Shown: piece by piece, positions 18,545 through 28,202 of the stretch
Layout: each line of letters opens with the position of its first letter
Numbering within the stretch: the first letter of the stretch is position 1
Assembly (NCBI GenBank): GCA_016868775.1
Contig: VGFT01000002.1
Span: 321,830 to 385,829 of the forward strand
Reading direction: 5' to 3'
DNA length: 64,000 nt
Source of the DNA: Bacteroidota bacterium
GTDB taxonomy: Bacteria > Bacteroidota > Bacteroidia > Chitinophagales > Chitinophagaceae
Notes under the pieces: model-generated
Seen by the model: only the letters and a program-made list of their open reading frames with translations
Databases searched by the model: none
What the model was told of the DNA's origin: nothing
Made by a program: the position numbers and the translations under genes

Positions 18545-19480
18545 ATGGTAAATCAACTGGATCAATCTGGAGAACACTCCGTTTCCAAACAAAAGAATTG
18601 GATTATTGCCATACTGGCGCTGGCATTGGTTGCCACCTGGACTTTCTTGCTGATTGATCAACAAGAAAAGAAGGGAACCATCCAACAACAACAGGCCGAC
18701 ATAAGCAACTTGGATGCAGCGAAATTACGCCTACAAGAAGCATTTGATGAAAGCTTGACACGATTGGACTCGGTTGGCAATGTGAGCGACTCCCTAAAAA
18801 AGAAAGTGGCTAGCTTACAAACAGATATTAATTCAAAAAAAGCTGAGATCCGTCGCATTCTCAAAGACAACAATGCCAAAGAAGCCGACCTGGAAAAAGC
18901 CCGTAACCTCATTGCCGAATTGAACGACCGAATACTGACATTAGACGAAGAGGTAGCGCGGCTGACTGGTGAAAATAAAATACTGCGGTTCGATAACGCC
19001 CAACTGCAGCAAGACAAAAAAGAACTTGAAAAAGATCTGAATCGGACAAAAGGAGAAAATAAAAATTTGTCTGCAACCGTCGACAAGGCCTCCACTTTTG
19101 TTGCCTCCAACATTCAGGTGCAAGCAGTCGACGAGCGGAAAAGCGGAAAAGAAAAAACGACCGCCAAAGCCAAGCGGGTTGATAAATTGGTCGTCAGTTT
19201 TGATGTAGAAAACCGAATCGCACAATCGGGCCCAACCCCCATCCAATTGATCGTTACCGGTCCGGATGGCCAGGTAATCACCACCGGTGCTGAAAGTATA
19301 TTCAACACCCGGGAAGAGGGCGCCCGAACTTTCACCGCGCAAGTGGATGTAAACTATACGCAAGGAACAAAACAAAATGTTCAATATCCCATTCGCGGAT
19401 CATTTGGCTCGGGTTCGTATCGGATTGAGATCTATCAGAACGGATTTAAGATCGGGGAAGCCTCTCGACCACTGAAATAA
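18545..19480 (+). CDS. Membrane-anchored coiled-coil protein, conserved hypothetical
   Basis: This 311-residue protein has one N-terminal membrane helix (NWIIAILALALVATWTFLLI, about 19-38) followed by a long coiled coil (about 40-185, heptads rich in L, E, K and D). A C-terminal beta-rich domain spans about 205-311 (LVVSFDVENRIAQSG; PIRGSFGSGSYRIEIYQNG). It looks like a periplasmic protein held by the inner membrane. Similar proteins recur in Bacteroidota but I know no function. A bidirectional terminator lies just downstream. A TGTACTTTG stretch about 25 bases upstream is a possible promoter. Confidence 0.85.
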   Translation: MVNQLDQSGEHSVSKQKNWIIAILALALVATWTFLLIDQQEKKGTIQQQQADISNLDAAKLRLQEAFDESLTRLDSVGNVSDSLKKKVASLQTDINSKKAEIRRILKDNNAKEADLEKARNLIAELNDRILTLDEEVARLTGENKILRFDNAQLQQDKKELEKDLNRTKGENKNLSATVDKASTFVASNIQVQAVDERKSGKEKTTAKAKRVDKLVVSFDVENRIAQSGPTPIQLIVTGPDGQVITTGAESIFNTREEGARTFTAQVDVNYTQGTKQNVQYPIRGSFGSGSYRIEIYQNGFKIGEASRPLK

Positions 19481-19497
19481 TTAACCTCCCCATAATA

Positions 19498-19529
19498 AAA
19501 AAGCCCTCCAGCAACCGGGAGGGCTTTTT
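19498..19529. terminator. Bidirectional intrinsic terminator
   Basis: A perfect stem AAAAAGCCCTCC with its complement GGAGGGCTTTTT encloses a short loop. Runs of A and T on both sides let it work in either direction, which suits its place between the ends of two convergent genes (coiled-coil protein and TonB receptor). Confidence 0.9.
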
Positions 19530-19551
19530 GTTGGCAGCTAACGAGAGTTGC

Positions 19552-22488
19552 CTAGAATAGGTTATATCCATAGCTCACGTAGTAGAGACCTCCTACATAT
19601 GGAGAGCCAAAACCCGTGCGCTGATATTTGTTCATGATGTTGGTTCCACCGACACGGAAAGTGCTCTTGGTATCTTTCGGGTTGTAGGTAACCTGTGCAT
19701 CCAACCAGCCAAAGCTGGGAAGGGTGCCGGTGATGAAAGTTCCTTCGTAGTAGTTCTCATCCTGCCACTTGTAAACAACGTTGAACCCGAAATTTTTATA
19801 CACGTTGTCGTTGCGAACCCCCAGGTTGAACCGGTAGCGTGGCGCATTGAAATAGGTAACAACAGTGGGATCTACATCACGCAGTTCATCCGAGAACACG
19901 TTTCCGTAAAGAATGAAGTTCTTGATCCACTGATACTGCAAGCTTACACCCCAACCGATCGAACGAACATCATCGGTAGAATTCTGGTTATACGAAACGT
20001 TATTGGTGGTGAAAGGGGAATAAAGTTCGGCATTGGCCCCATTACGGGATTGTGCAACGGCTACACCCACCAGGAAATCCTGATACAAGCTACTGTATAC
20101 ATAGGCATCCACTAACATCTTCTTTCCGATGATTCCCTTGTAGCCCAATTCGTAGGACTTTACGGTTTCCGGCTTCACCTCTCTGTAGGTAGCACGAACC
20201 AGTCGGCTGGAATCGGCAAAAGATCCGGCCCGGTAGGCCAGCACGCTGGCAGCGGTGTAACCCGGACGATCAGAATTCAGACGATAGTAATCTTGGAATT
20301 GAGGCAAGCAACCAATAAGGGCACCAGAACCGGTGACCAAACTGATGTATTGGTTTTGGTTGGTCGGAAAGCGATAAGCGGTTTGGTAAGAAAGACGAAC
20401 AAAGTTCTCCGGAACCACTTTAAGTACCGCAGATACACGGGGGGTGAATTTGCCTTCGAAGTTGGTTTGCTTATCGTAGCGTCCGGAAGCGGTAAGGGTC
20501 AGGTTATCGTTGAAAAGTTTCTTCTTCAATTGGATATATCCACCGTACTCGTTGACACGAAGACGTTGAACTGTATCGGCAAAGATGGTTCCCTGAGAAT
20601 TCATGATCCACTGTTTCCAGCTGGCACCTGCGATCACTTCAACCGCGTTCGAGAAACGGAAGATATCAGATAGGTTGAACTGTCCGTCAGAGGCATAGAG
20701 GTCCGACTTGTCCAGGAAGAGGGCTCCTCCTCTGGGGTCACGGATTGGACGGCTTTTGATGGTGCGGGCAGCATTGTTAAAGGCCGCGGTACCTGGAATA
20801 AAACGACCGGCATCGGCAGCAGCACGGGCAGCCTGATGCAATACAAAATCACTGGCCAGTCCACCATTCAAACGACGACCTTCTGAGAAGGTACCGATGT
20901 ACTGCGGGAACCAGGTTCCACTAGGTTTGTGCGTTTCATTCAAGAAAGCACCCAATGCACTGGCGTTGTAGGATTCACCGGCGTTTTCCTGCGTCGTATA
21001 CCCGCGCACATACCAATTCTTGTGGCGCAGTTCCAACTTGTGCTGAGCCATTTTCAGGTTGCGAAGGGAGTAACGATCAGCACCCGTATAAACCGTTGTA
21101 CCGGTTCCGAAATAAGTATTGAAAGATGCTTCCAGTTTGTCGGTCAGTTTGTAATGAACGCCACCGGTAAGTTTAACGTTGATGGTGCCATAATCAACCA
21201 GATCCTGTTCATTGTAACCGGTACGGGAAACGCTGGCACGGTTGAAATAGTTGTTGCGCAGGCCAATATAGAAAGGCATCATATTTTGCACGGCTTGCTG
21301 TCCGGATGGTCCCAAGAAAGCCAGATTACCGATAAAGGCACCGATCTGGGCATTGGACGGATACATGGGGTTACCGATCAAGGTAAAGTAACCGTTTGCT
21401 GCATTGACCACATCGAACAAACCGCCCGTGCCCTGCAAAAGTGCTCGACGGGTCTGCTCCTGTACAAAAAAGGAGAAGGCGTTCATATCGGCGCTTGTCT
21501 CATCGCCATACACGTTAATTCCGTTGAAATTCGGATCGCTGATACGGTTTCCATCAGCTACCGTGCTCAGGATACCGATCTGACGCTTGTTGCGATAGTC
21601 CTCTGCTTCCCAATCGGCACCACGAACCAATTGAGCAGAAAACTTAACGCCCAATTTATTTTTATACACCTTGGCATACCGGATCGCCCAATCGTAGAAA
21701 GGCGAGGCGGAACGCTGGCGACCATCGGCGTGCATCAACCCTTGTTTAATGTTGTAGCTGAGGCCCTGGAATTTGAAGGGACTTTTGGTGGTGATCAAAA
21801 CCGTTCCGTTCATACCACCGGAACCATAAAGTGCCGAAGAGGCACCCGACAGGATCTCCACGTTGTCGACATCGAGATCAACCGGTCCGGCAACGCTACC
21901 AACGGAGAAGTTCAACCCAGGTGCTTGGTTATCCATACCGTCAATCAACTGGTTCAACCGAGTATTACCACTGCTCACGAAACCGCGGGTGGTAATGGTA
22001 CGGAAGGTTAAGCTGGCGGTGTGAACGTCCACTCCCTTCAGGTTACCCAATGCCTCATAATAGTTCGGGGCAGCAACTGCACGAAGCGCGGTGTTGCTCA
22101 AACGCTCCACGGTTACGGGCGACTCAAGTATACGAGTAGCCGTACGGGTGGCGGCTACCACTACTTCCTGTCCCAAATTGGTGCTGGCTTTGAAATCAAC
22201 GCTTACCGGATTGGCGGCGCTGGTCACATTCACCTCTTGGTCTTCGAATCCAATCGAGCTGAACACCAGGGTAACGGGAAGCTTAGCCACTTTCAGGCTA
22301 AAGACTCCGTCTGAGTTGGTGTAGGTACCCTGACTGGTTCCTTTCACGGACACAGAAACAGCCGGAACAACTTCCTTGGTGGAACTGTTTCGTACGGTTC
22401 CGGAAACGGTAACTGCCTGAGCATTAGCCAGAACAGAAAAACAAACCGTCAAGACCAATGAAGCTAAATAACGGTAGCTTATTCTCAT
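19552..22488 (-). CDS. TonB-dependent receptor with CarboxypepD-reg-like N-domain
   Basis: This 978-residue outer-membrane transporter has a signal peptide ending at SVLANAQA and a carboxypeptidase-regulatory-like domain (about 27-110, VSGTVRNSSTKEVVPAVSV). The plug spans about 120-240 (TRTATRILESPVTVERLS; GNTRLNQLIDGMDNQAP; VEILSGASSALYGSGGMNGT, the last a canonical plug strand), followed by a 22-strand-type barrel ending in an aromatic residue (YNLF). It resembles the plug and barrel of general TonB receptors rather than SusC, and no SusD-like partner is adjacent. Substrate unknown. A bidirectional terminator follows it. Confidence 0.93.
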   Translation of the reverse strand: MRISYRYLASLVLTVCFSVLANAQAVTVSGTVRNSSTKEVVPAVSVSVKGTSQGTYTNSDGVFSLKVAKLPVTLVFSSIGFEDQEVNVTSAANPVSVDFKASTNLGQEVVVAATRTATRILESPVTVERLSNTALRAVAAPNYYEALGNLKGVDVHTASLTFRTITTRGFVSSGNTRLNQLIDGMDNQAPGLNFSVGSVAGPVDLDVDNVEILSGASSALYGSGGMNGTVLITTKSPFKFQGLSYNIKQGLMHADGRQRSASPFYDWAIRYAKVYKNKLGVKFSAQLVRGADWEAEDYRNKRQIGILSTVADGNRISDPNFNGINVYGDETSADMNAFSFFVQEQTRRALLQGTGGLFDVVNAANGYFTLIGNPMYPSNAQIGAFIGNLAFLGPSGQQAVQNMMPFYIGLRNNYFNRASVSRTGYNEQDLVDYGTINVKLTGGVHYKLTDKLEASFNTYFGTGTTVYTGADRYSLRNLKMAQHKLELRHKNWYVRGYTTQENAGESYNASALGAFLNETHKPSGTWFPQYIGTFSEGRRLNGGLASDFVLHQAARAAADAGRFIPGTAAFNNAARTIKSRPIRDPRGGALFLDKSDLYASDGQFNLSDIFRFSNAVEVIAGASWKQWIMNSQGTIFADTVQRLRVNEYGGYIQLKKKLFNDNLTLTASGRYDKQTNFEGKFTPRVSAVLKVVPENFVRLSYQTAYRFPTNQNQYISLVTGSGALIGCLPQFQDYYRLNSDRPGYTAASVLAYRAGSFADSSRLVRATYREVKPETVKSYELGYKGIIGKKMLVDAYVYSSLYQDFLVGVAVAQSRNGANAELYSPFTTNNVSYNQNSTDDVRSIGWGVSLQYQWIKNFILYGNVFSDELRDVDPTVVTYFNAPRYRFNLGVRNDNVYKNFGFNVVYKWQDENYYEGTFITGTLPSFGWLDAQVTYNPKDTKSTFRVGGTNIMNKYQRTGFGSPYVGGLYYVSYGYNLF

Positions 22489-22628
22489 AAAAAGGGAGTT
22501 TTGGTTTTTGAAATTTGGGAGGGAAATTAGTCATTGTAGGGGGAAACGGGAAATTTTATTTTGACCCCGCAGGAGAATATGTTGAAATCTTGAGCCCCAA
22601 TCAATTGGGTGCTTTTTTGGAGGGGTTT

Positions 22629-22636
22629 TATCTTCG
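22629..22636 (+). promoter_or_regulatory. -7 promoter element immediately before purC
   Basis: TATCTTCG (one change from TAnnTTTG) lies 5 bases before the purC ATG, predicting a leaderless transcript. Confidence 0.5.
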
Positions 22637-22641
22637 GCCAA

Positions 22642-23583
22642 ATGAGCCCCTTACAACTACCCGGTCAAACCGCCTTTTACCAAGGCAAGGTAAGGGACGT
22701 ATACACCATCCAAGATCGACTCTTGGTGATGCTGGCCAGCGACCGGATTTCGGCTTTTGATGTAATCTTGCCCCGTCCGATCCCCTTTAAAGGTCAGGTT
22801 CTCAACCAGATAGCAGCCTACATGCTAGAGGCAACTCGAAGTATCTGCCCCAATTGGCTGATCGAGTCGCCGGCCCCCCAAGTATCGATCGGACATAAAT
22901 GCAGCCCTTTTGCGATTGAAATGGTCGTAAGAGGTAATTTGACCGGACATGCCTGGCGAACGTATCGATCCGGCATGCGGATGCTCTGTGGCGTTGAAAT
23001 GGCAGAAGGTCTCCGAGAAAACGATTTCTTTCCCACCCCGATTATGACCCCCAGCACCAAGGCCGCCGTAGGGCACGATGAAGACATCAGCGCAGTTGAA
23101 ATTCTTCAGCGTGGCTTGGCCACTGCAGAACAATGGGAAGAACTTTGCCGCTCTGCCCTCGCGCTTTTTGAAAAGGGAAAAGCAATGGCAGCTGCAAACG
23201 GACTCATCCTGGCCGATACCAAATATGAGTTTGGACTGCTGGATGGGCAGATTACCTTGATGGACGAGGTACACACGCCCGACAGCTCCCGGTATTTTTA
23301 TGCAGAAGGCTTCAACGAACGGCAAGCACAAGGGGAAAAACAAAAACAACTTAGTAAAGAGTTTGTCCGGGAATGGCTCATCGCCCATGATTTCATGGGA
23401 AAAGAGGGACAATCCGTTCCCCCCATGTCAGATGAATGGATCCAGACCATCTCAAACCGATACATCGAACTGTATGAAAAACTGATCGGCCAACCCTTCG
23501 TGCCGCAACCACAGACCTCAGAAGAGACACAAAAAAAGATTCAGCAGTCCCTAGACCGGATCCTCACCGCCCCTACTCGATAG
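22642..23583 (+). CDS. purC: Phosphoribosylaminoimidazole-succinocarboxamide synthase PurC
   Basis: PurC (SAICAR synthetase) joins CAIR and aspartate in purine synthesis. The protein has [12 protein letters not shown] (ATP P-loop-like start), [44 protein letters not shown] and [27 protein letters not shown] split over two neighbouring segments. At 313 residues it is the longer, eukaryote-like single-domain form common in Bacteroidota. ATG at 22642 follows a TATCTTCG element by 5 bases, which supports it over the open frame upstream. It is convergent with trhO and overlaps it by 33 bases. Confidence 0.95.
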   Translation: MSPLQLPGQTAFYQGKVRDVYTIQDRLLVMLASDRISAFDVILPRPIPFKGQVLNQIAAYMLEATRSICPNWLIESPAPQVSIGHKCSPFAIEMVVRGNLTGHAWRTYRSGMRMLCGVEMAEGLRENDFFPTPIMTPSTKAAVGHDEDISAVEILQRGLATAEQWEELCRSALALFEKGKAMAAANGLILADTKYEFGLLDGQITLMDEVHTPDSSRYFYAEGFNERQAQGEKQKQLSKEFVREWLIAHDFMGKEGQSVPPMSDEWIQTISNRYIELYEKLIGQPFVPQPQTSEETQKKIQQSLDRILTAPTR

Positions 23584-24603
23584 CCGACCGATCCGCTGGC
23601 GGGATTTATTAAAAATATGCTGTCCCCGATCGATTCCCTGACGAAGCTTTTTTCGCTCCGCAACCGGTAAGTGCATTTGTTGCTGGCAGGTGGCAGAACA
23701 GCAGCTGTCCAGTTTACGGGCACAAGACTCACATTGGATGAAAAGAAGGTGGCAAGCATCGTTGGCACAATTCACATGGGTATCCGCCGGCTCACCGCAT
23801 AGGTGACAAACCGCCAGCACATCATTCGTGATCCGCTCCCCCAACCGATCATCAAAAACAAAATTCTTGCCGATAAAATAATTTGGCAACCCCTGTTCCC
23901 GAACCTGGTTGACATAATGAATGATGCCGCCTTCCAGGTGATAGACATGTTGAAACCCATGATGCAGTAAAAAAGCTGAGGCCTTTTCACAGCGAATGCC
24001 CCCCGTGCAATACATCACGATGTTTTGATCTTTTTTTTCTGATAATAGGGATACGGCCATGGGAAGTTGCTCTCGAAACGTATCGGAGGGCACCTCGACG
24101 GCCCCTTTGAACCGCCCTACTTCATACTCGTAATAGTTACGCATGTCCACCAAGATCGTATTCGGATCTGCAGCCAGCTGATTAAAGGCTTCGGCTGACA
24201 GGTATTTCCCTTTCTGATCGATCCGAAAACTGGGATCTTCAATTCCATCGGCCACGATCTTTTTTCGCACCTTCACATCCAGCACAAAAAAAGATTTACC
24301 GTCATCTTGAACGGCAATGTTCAGCCGAAGTTGTTGCAACCCAGGAATTGAATCCAGACAATCTCTAAGCGCACTCAGATTTTCGGCGGGCACACTGATC
24401 TGAGCGTTGATGCCCTCAGTGGCTACATAGATCCTTCCGAGTACTCCAATCGGACGAAGCAATCGGTACAACGCGTCACGAAAATGGACCGGATCCAACA
24501 GTTCTACATACCGATAAAAGGAAAGGGTGGTGCGGGGTGTTTGGTCGGAAAGGACTTTTTGCTTGAGTTCCTTGCGCGACACCCGATTGTGTAAAGGGGC
24601 CAT
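23551..24603 (-). CDS. trhO: tRNA uridine(34) hydroxylase TrhO (YceA-type rhodanese)
   Basis: TrhO enzymes make 5-hydroxyuridine at position 34 of tRNAs in an oxygen-dependent reaction. The 350-residue protein has an N-terminal ferredoxin-like domain ([17 protein letters not shown]) and a rhodanese domain (about 140-245: [19 protein letters not shown] and active-site [17 protein letters not shown]). A C-terminal cysteine-rich segment ([30 protein letters not shown]) probably binds zinc. The overlap of 33 bases with convergent purC and a TATCTTTG element about 65 bases upstream are visible. Confidence 0.9.
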   Translation of the reverse strand: MAPLHNRVSRKELKQKVLSDQTPRTTLSFYRYVELLDPVHFRDALYRLLRPIGVLGRIYVATEGINAQISVPAENLSALRDCLDSIPGLQQLRLNIAVQDDGKSFFVLDVKVRKKIVADGIEDPSFRIDQKGKYLSAEAFNQLAADPNTILVDMRNYYEYEVGRFKGAVEVPSDTFREQLPMAVSLLSEKKDQNIVMYCTGGIRCEKASAFLLHHGFQHVYHLEGGIIHYVNQVREQGLPNYFIGKNFVFDDRLGERITNDVLAVCHLCGEPADTHVNCANDACHLLFIQCESCARKLDSCCSATCQQQMHLPVAERKKLRQGIDRGQHIFNKSRQRIGRLSSRGGEDPV

Positions 24604-24667
24604 CGAATTGAATTTTAATTCTTGTTCAGAATCCCAATGGCAGGTTGGGCAAAATTCTAAACCAATG

Positions 24668-24675
24668 CAAAGATA
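24668..24675 (-). promoter_or_regulatory. -7 promoter element for trhO
   Basis: TATCTTTG on the minus strand is a perfect consensus match, 64 bases before the trhO ATG at 24603, so this transcript has a real leader unlike many neighbours. Confidence 0.5.
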
Positions 24676-24681
24676 CTACCC

Positions 24682-25041
24682 TCAGTACTTTTCTTTTGGA
24701 AACAGGGCACGCAGGTATTTACCTGCCTGGGAAGCAAGTCCGGCAATCAGTCCCCCCAATCCAGCCGTCAGCAAATGAAGATAGATGACCTGTCCCTTCA
24801 TGGGCAGTACCCAAGCCATCCGCGCCGAAAGGATGCCACCGTTAGCCGAATCGATCCAAAGGGTCAATCCCAGCCATAGCAAGAATATACCCAGAAATCC
24901 GCTTACAAAATTCCAGCCTCCTTTTTGAGGCATCAGGGCCCCGATAAGAAGGGCCGCAACAGCAAAAGTCCACCAAGGGAAAAACAATCCGGTCAAAAAA
25001 CCAGCCAAGGCAACGGCGAGCTGCGATATCAAAAATTTCAT
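24682..25041 (-). CDS. Small integral membrane protein, unknown function
   Basis: The 119-residue protein has about four hydrophobic helices (near residues 3-20, 22-38, 45-65 and 82-105) and ends in a basic tail (KYLRALFPKEKY). I do not recognise the family. The ATG at 25041 lies 5 bases after the stop of the penicillin acylase gene, so both are probably one transcript. No motif suggests an enzymatic role; it could assist the acylase or simply share its promoter. Confidence 0.75.
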   Translation of the reverse strand: MKFLISQLAVALAGFLTGLFFPWWTFAVAALLIGALMPQKGGWNFVSGFLGIFLLWLGLTLWIDSANGGILSARMAWVLPMKGQVIYLHLLTAGLGGLIAGLASQAGKYLRALFPKEKY

Positions 25042-25046
25042 AGAGG

Positions 25047-27494
25047 TCAATTAGTGGGTTTAAGATTCAACGTCCAGGCCGATTGATTTACTTCCGACGG
25101 ACGCATTAGCCAAAGTTTGTTGTATTTCCCCTCAACCCAAGTATCCACATATCCATCATAAAAACGGCTGCCAGGATTTCCGCTTTGTCCGCCTGGATAA
25201 ATACCATACGCTTCAATCTCTTTGCTGAGGTGTACCACCATTCGCCAACTGGGACCATGGCTTTTGGTTATCGCATTTACGATGTTTCCATTTCCACCAA
25301 CTTTTAATTTCTTCCGCGCAAAGGAGGGCAACGCATCGCGTAACAAGTGATTAACGGAGGGCTCTTTAAAAAGTGACCAATTCAGCCTACCTTCTTTCTC
25401 ATATGGAAGCAAGTAGGCGGTTGTCATTTTAAGGGAAGCCGTGACCAACTCGGACAGCGTTTCCTTGACTGGCGTATTTCGGTCATCGATGAACGGCATG
25501 TCTTCCTGTTCCCGCGCCAACCACTCAAAGGTTGTTTGCTCCTCAGGCCATGGTGCCGTTGGTTTTACTCGCTCCAGGTCATCGCGCCAGATTGCGGCTT
25601 GCAAACTATCAAACCAACACTCGTAGATGGTTTGCCCTTTTGAGTCCGGCGAGGCGAGTAGGTCCCATTGCTCAAACAGCTCGAGGTATCGACGTTCCGT
25701 CGCACTCAAGGAATCGCGTTTGACATAGTTGAGCAACAGGGGACGAACATCGGCCGCCAATGAATTGTAGTAATCATTGTGCAGGTCCATCACATCCTGA
25801 ACCGTTACCTGCTGCATGGCTTTTAACTTATTATCAATGGTCACTCCCCGAGGAGTGATGTATCTACCCGGAATAAAATACGGATACCGATTGTCGGCCG
25901 GACGCTGATTGGCGCTTTGCAAAAAACCTTGATCGGGATTTTTAGCGTGCGGGTTTTCATTGTATGGAATATAACCCTGCCAGAAATAGGTAGTATCCTC
26001 TCCGGGCATCACATACAAGCCCTGATCCTGCCAGCGCGCCGGGAAACGACCTTGTTGCCAAATGGCAATGTCTCCGTTTTTGGAAGCAAATACGAAGTTT
26101 TGTCCGGGACAAGTAAAATATTGCAAGGCCGATTCGTACTCCTCATAACTCCGGGCCCGGTTCAGGTAATAAAAGGTCATCGCTTCGTTGCTGGGATCGT
26201 GACCGGTCCACCGCACAGCCAAGTTCTCCCCGCGTGACAAACTATCGCCAAAAGATTCATCGAACATAACCGGTCCAATCACCGTATAAGCCACCGTGTC
26301 ATAAACGGTAGCTTGACCTTTCACTCGTATGGCTTCAATCCGCAAACGGGATTTTTGCCACTGCCCATTGAACCAATATTCCGACTTGGATCGGTCTTTG
26401 AATCGAATCCGGAAATAATCTTTTACATCCCGCTGCGAGTTGGTTACTCCCCAGGCAATGCTGTCGTTAAAACCAATGATCACAAAGGGAGAACCGGGCA
26501 AGGTAACGCCGTAAACACTGGAGACGGGTCCGTTTAACTGCATCTCATACCAAATGGAGGGCAACGACAACTCCAGGTGCGGATCATTACAAAGAAACGG
26601 AGCGCCGGATTTCGTTTTGGATCCGGACAGCACCCAATTGTTGCTTCCATTGTTTGGATCCGGGCGGTTTTCTTCTGTCGACAAGATGGGTTCCCGGGCA
26701 GCGCGACCGAACAAGTCTGAATCAGCCGACTCGGGTCGTTTCGGCTCGATGCTGGCATCCTCAAAGCGCGTTCCCTTGGGTATGATCGGCACCAGCGAAT
26801 CATGCACCTGCGGATAGAGCATCCGCAGTTCATCCGGGACAAAGACCGATTTGGCATTTGTCATCCCCAGGTCGATCTCGGTGCTGCTGGAGAGATTTCG
26901 AGCCATCATTTTCAATAGCAGCGCCGAGCGGATATTGCTCCACCGCTCCGGTTTTACACCGAGTAATTTATACTCCAGAGGCAATTCGGCAACGGTGAGG
27001 TTGTCGATGTATGCATTCACACCCTGGGTATAAGCATCAAAGATTTGTTTGGATAAAGGATCTTTCTCTACTTCCGTCAACGCATTTTCGGCAGCGTAGC
27101 GCATACCCAGTCGACGTTGTTCTCGATCAAAGCGCAAGGCCTTTTCACCGGCAAATTCACTGGCCCTCCCTTCTGCGGCGCGGGTTTGCAAGTCGAGCTG
27201 GAACAATCGAAACCGAGCGTGTAAATACCCCTGAGCATAATAGAGATCCTCATCGTTTTCAGCGAATACATGCGGCACCAACCGGTCATCTATATGCACC
27301 TGTACGTTGCCTTTTAATCCGGGTAGCTTCAACTCCCCTCCATAATTTTTTTCGCGCGACTCCGCGTTCTGCCAAAAGCCATGCTGTGGACTCAGTAAAG
27401 GTCCTAAGGGTGGCAACGCCCCAAACGGTTTATCCAATAAATAAATCAGACCGGCCGTTAAGCCGGCAAACAGAATGGCAAGGAAATATTTCAT
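25047..27494 (-). CDS. Penicillin acylase family protein (Ntn hydrolase)
   Basis: This 815-residue periplasmic amidohydrolase has an N-terminal membrane/signal helix (MKYFLAILFAGLTAGLIYLL), then the alpha chain with GYLHARFRLFQLDLQTR. A linker region precedes the autoprocessing site NNGSNNWVLSG, where Ser284 would become the N-terminal nucleophile of the beta chain. PFLCNDPHLELSLPSIWYEM and FVIIGFNDSIAWGVTNSQRD are further family motifs. Family members cleave amide bonds of beta-lactams or acyl-homoserine lactones; the natural substrate is not predictable. It lies 44 bases downstream of pcm in a pgm-pcm-acylase-membrane protein run. Confidence 0.93.
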   Translation of the reverse strand: MKYFLAILFAGLTAGLIYLLDKPFGALPPLGPLLSPQHGFWQNAESREKNYGGELKLPGLKGNVQVHIDDRLVPHVFAENDEDLYYAQGYLHARFRLFQLDLQTRAAEGRASEFAGEKALRFDREQRRLGMRYAAENALTEVEKDPLSKQIFDAYTQGVNAYIDNLTVAELPLEYKLLGVKPERWSNIRSALLLKMMARNLSSSTEIDLGMTNAKSVFVPDELRMLYPQVHDSLVPIIPKGTRFEDASIEPKRPESADSDLFGRAAREPILSTEENRPDPNNGSNNWVLSGSKTKSGAPFLCNDPHLELSLPSIWYEMQLNGPVSSVYGVTLPGSPFVIIGFNDSIAWGVTNSQRDVKDYFRIRFKDRSKSEYWFNGQWQKSRLRIEAIRVKGQATVYDTVAYTVIGPVMFDESFGDSLSRGENLAVRWTGHDPSNEAMTFYYLNRARSYEEYESALQYFTCPGQNFVFASKNGDIAIWQQGRFPARWQDQGLYVMPGEDTTYFWQGYIPYNENPHAKNPDQGFLQSANQRPADNRYPYFIPGRYITPRGVTIDNKLKAMQQVTVQDVMDLHNDYYNSLAADVRPLLLNYVKRDSLSATERRYLELFEQWDLLASPDSKGQTIYECWFDSLQAAIWRDDLERVKPTAPWPEEQTTFEWLAREQEDMPFIDDRNTPVKETLSELVTASLKMTTAYLLPYEKEGRLNWSLFKEPSVNHLLRDALPSFARKKLKVGGNGNIVNAITKSHGPSWRMVVHLSKEIEAYGIYPGGQSGNPGSRFYDGYVDTWVEGKYNKLWLMRPSEVNQSAWTLNLKPTN

Positions 27495-27538
27495 AAAGAA
27501 CGTGTGAAGCACAAGGTAAGAAAATGTGCTTTCCCAAC

Positions 27539-28198
27539 TCAAGTCTTTCCCTTCAGCATGGGTACGAACTGAAATTCACCAAAGATTTCTTCTTTTGTTT
27601 CGGTTTCAGACACCCGCAGCACCCGGTACATCCGTTGGGCATCCCCCTCTCCAACCGGAACAACCAGTATACCTCCAACTTTCAGTTGCGCGATCAATTT
27701 CTCCGGTATATGAGGAGCCCCGGCTGTAACCAGGATCCGATCAAAGGGGGCATAGGTAGGCTGACCCGCGTAGCCATCGCCATAAAAAAATTCGATCATC
27801 GGGTATTTCTTGGACAACCACTGAAACGTTCGCACCTGATCGTATAAAGTCCGCTGACGCTCGACCGTAAACACGCGAGCCCCCATTTCAGCTAATACCG
27901 CGGCTTGGTAGGCACTGCCAGTACCCACCTCCAAGACCCGCGCCCATTTTTTTACTTCCAACAATTGTGTTTGAAAGGCAACCGTGTAGGGGTGCGAGAT
28001 GGTTTGATCCGCTTCAATGGGAAAGGCGCGGTCCTCATACGCAATCTCCTCAAAACCCACATCCAGAAAGAAATGACGCGGTACCCGTTCCAGGGCCCCC
28101 AACACCAATGGATCTGAAATGCCTTTGGCTTCGAGCTGTTTGACCAGCTTTTTTCGCAACCCTTGGTGACGAAAGGTATCCGTGTTGGGTCTGTGCAT
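27539..28198 (-). CDS. pcm: Protein-L-isoaspartate O-methyltransferase
   Basis: This SAM-dependent repair enzyme methylates isoaspartyl residues in damaged proteins. The 219-residue class I methyltransferase has RVPRHFFLD and AYEDRAFPIEADQTISHPY, the substrate-binding part unique to Pcm, motif I VLEVGTGSAYQAAVL, and the late GDGYAGQPTYAPFDRILVTA and LKVGGILVVPVG motifs. Its start lies 4 bases after the pgm stop, a clear operon arrangement. Confidence 0.94.
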   Translation of the reverse strand: MHRPNTDTFRHQGLRKKLVKQLEAKGISDPLVLGALERVPRHFFLDVGFEEIAYEDRAFPIEADQTISHPYTVAFQTQLLEVKKWARVLEVGTGSAYQAAVLAEMGARVFTVERQRTLYDQVRTFQWLSKKYPMIEFFYGDGYAGQPTYAPFDRILVTAGAPHIPEKLIAQLKVGGILVVPVGEGDAQRMYRVLRVSETETKEEIFGEFQFVPMLKGKT

Positions 28199-28202
28199 GT
28201 AA

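Noticed and set aside
20929-22011. 360-residue open frame on the + strand inside the TonB receptor gene
   Set aside because: It is fully antisense to a well-recognised receptor with signal peptide, plug and barrel; composition reflects the reverse of those codons and no family motif is seen.
22825-23412. 195-residue minus-strand frame
   Set aside because: Antisense of purC, whose catalytic motifs are intact.
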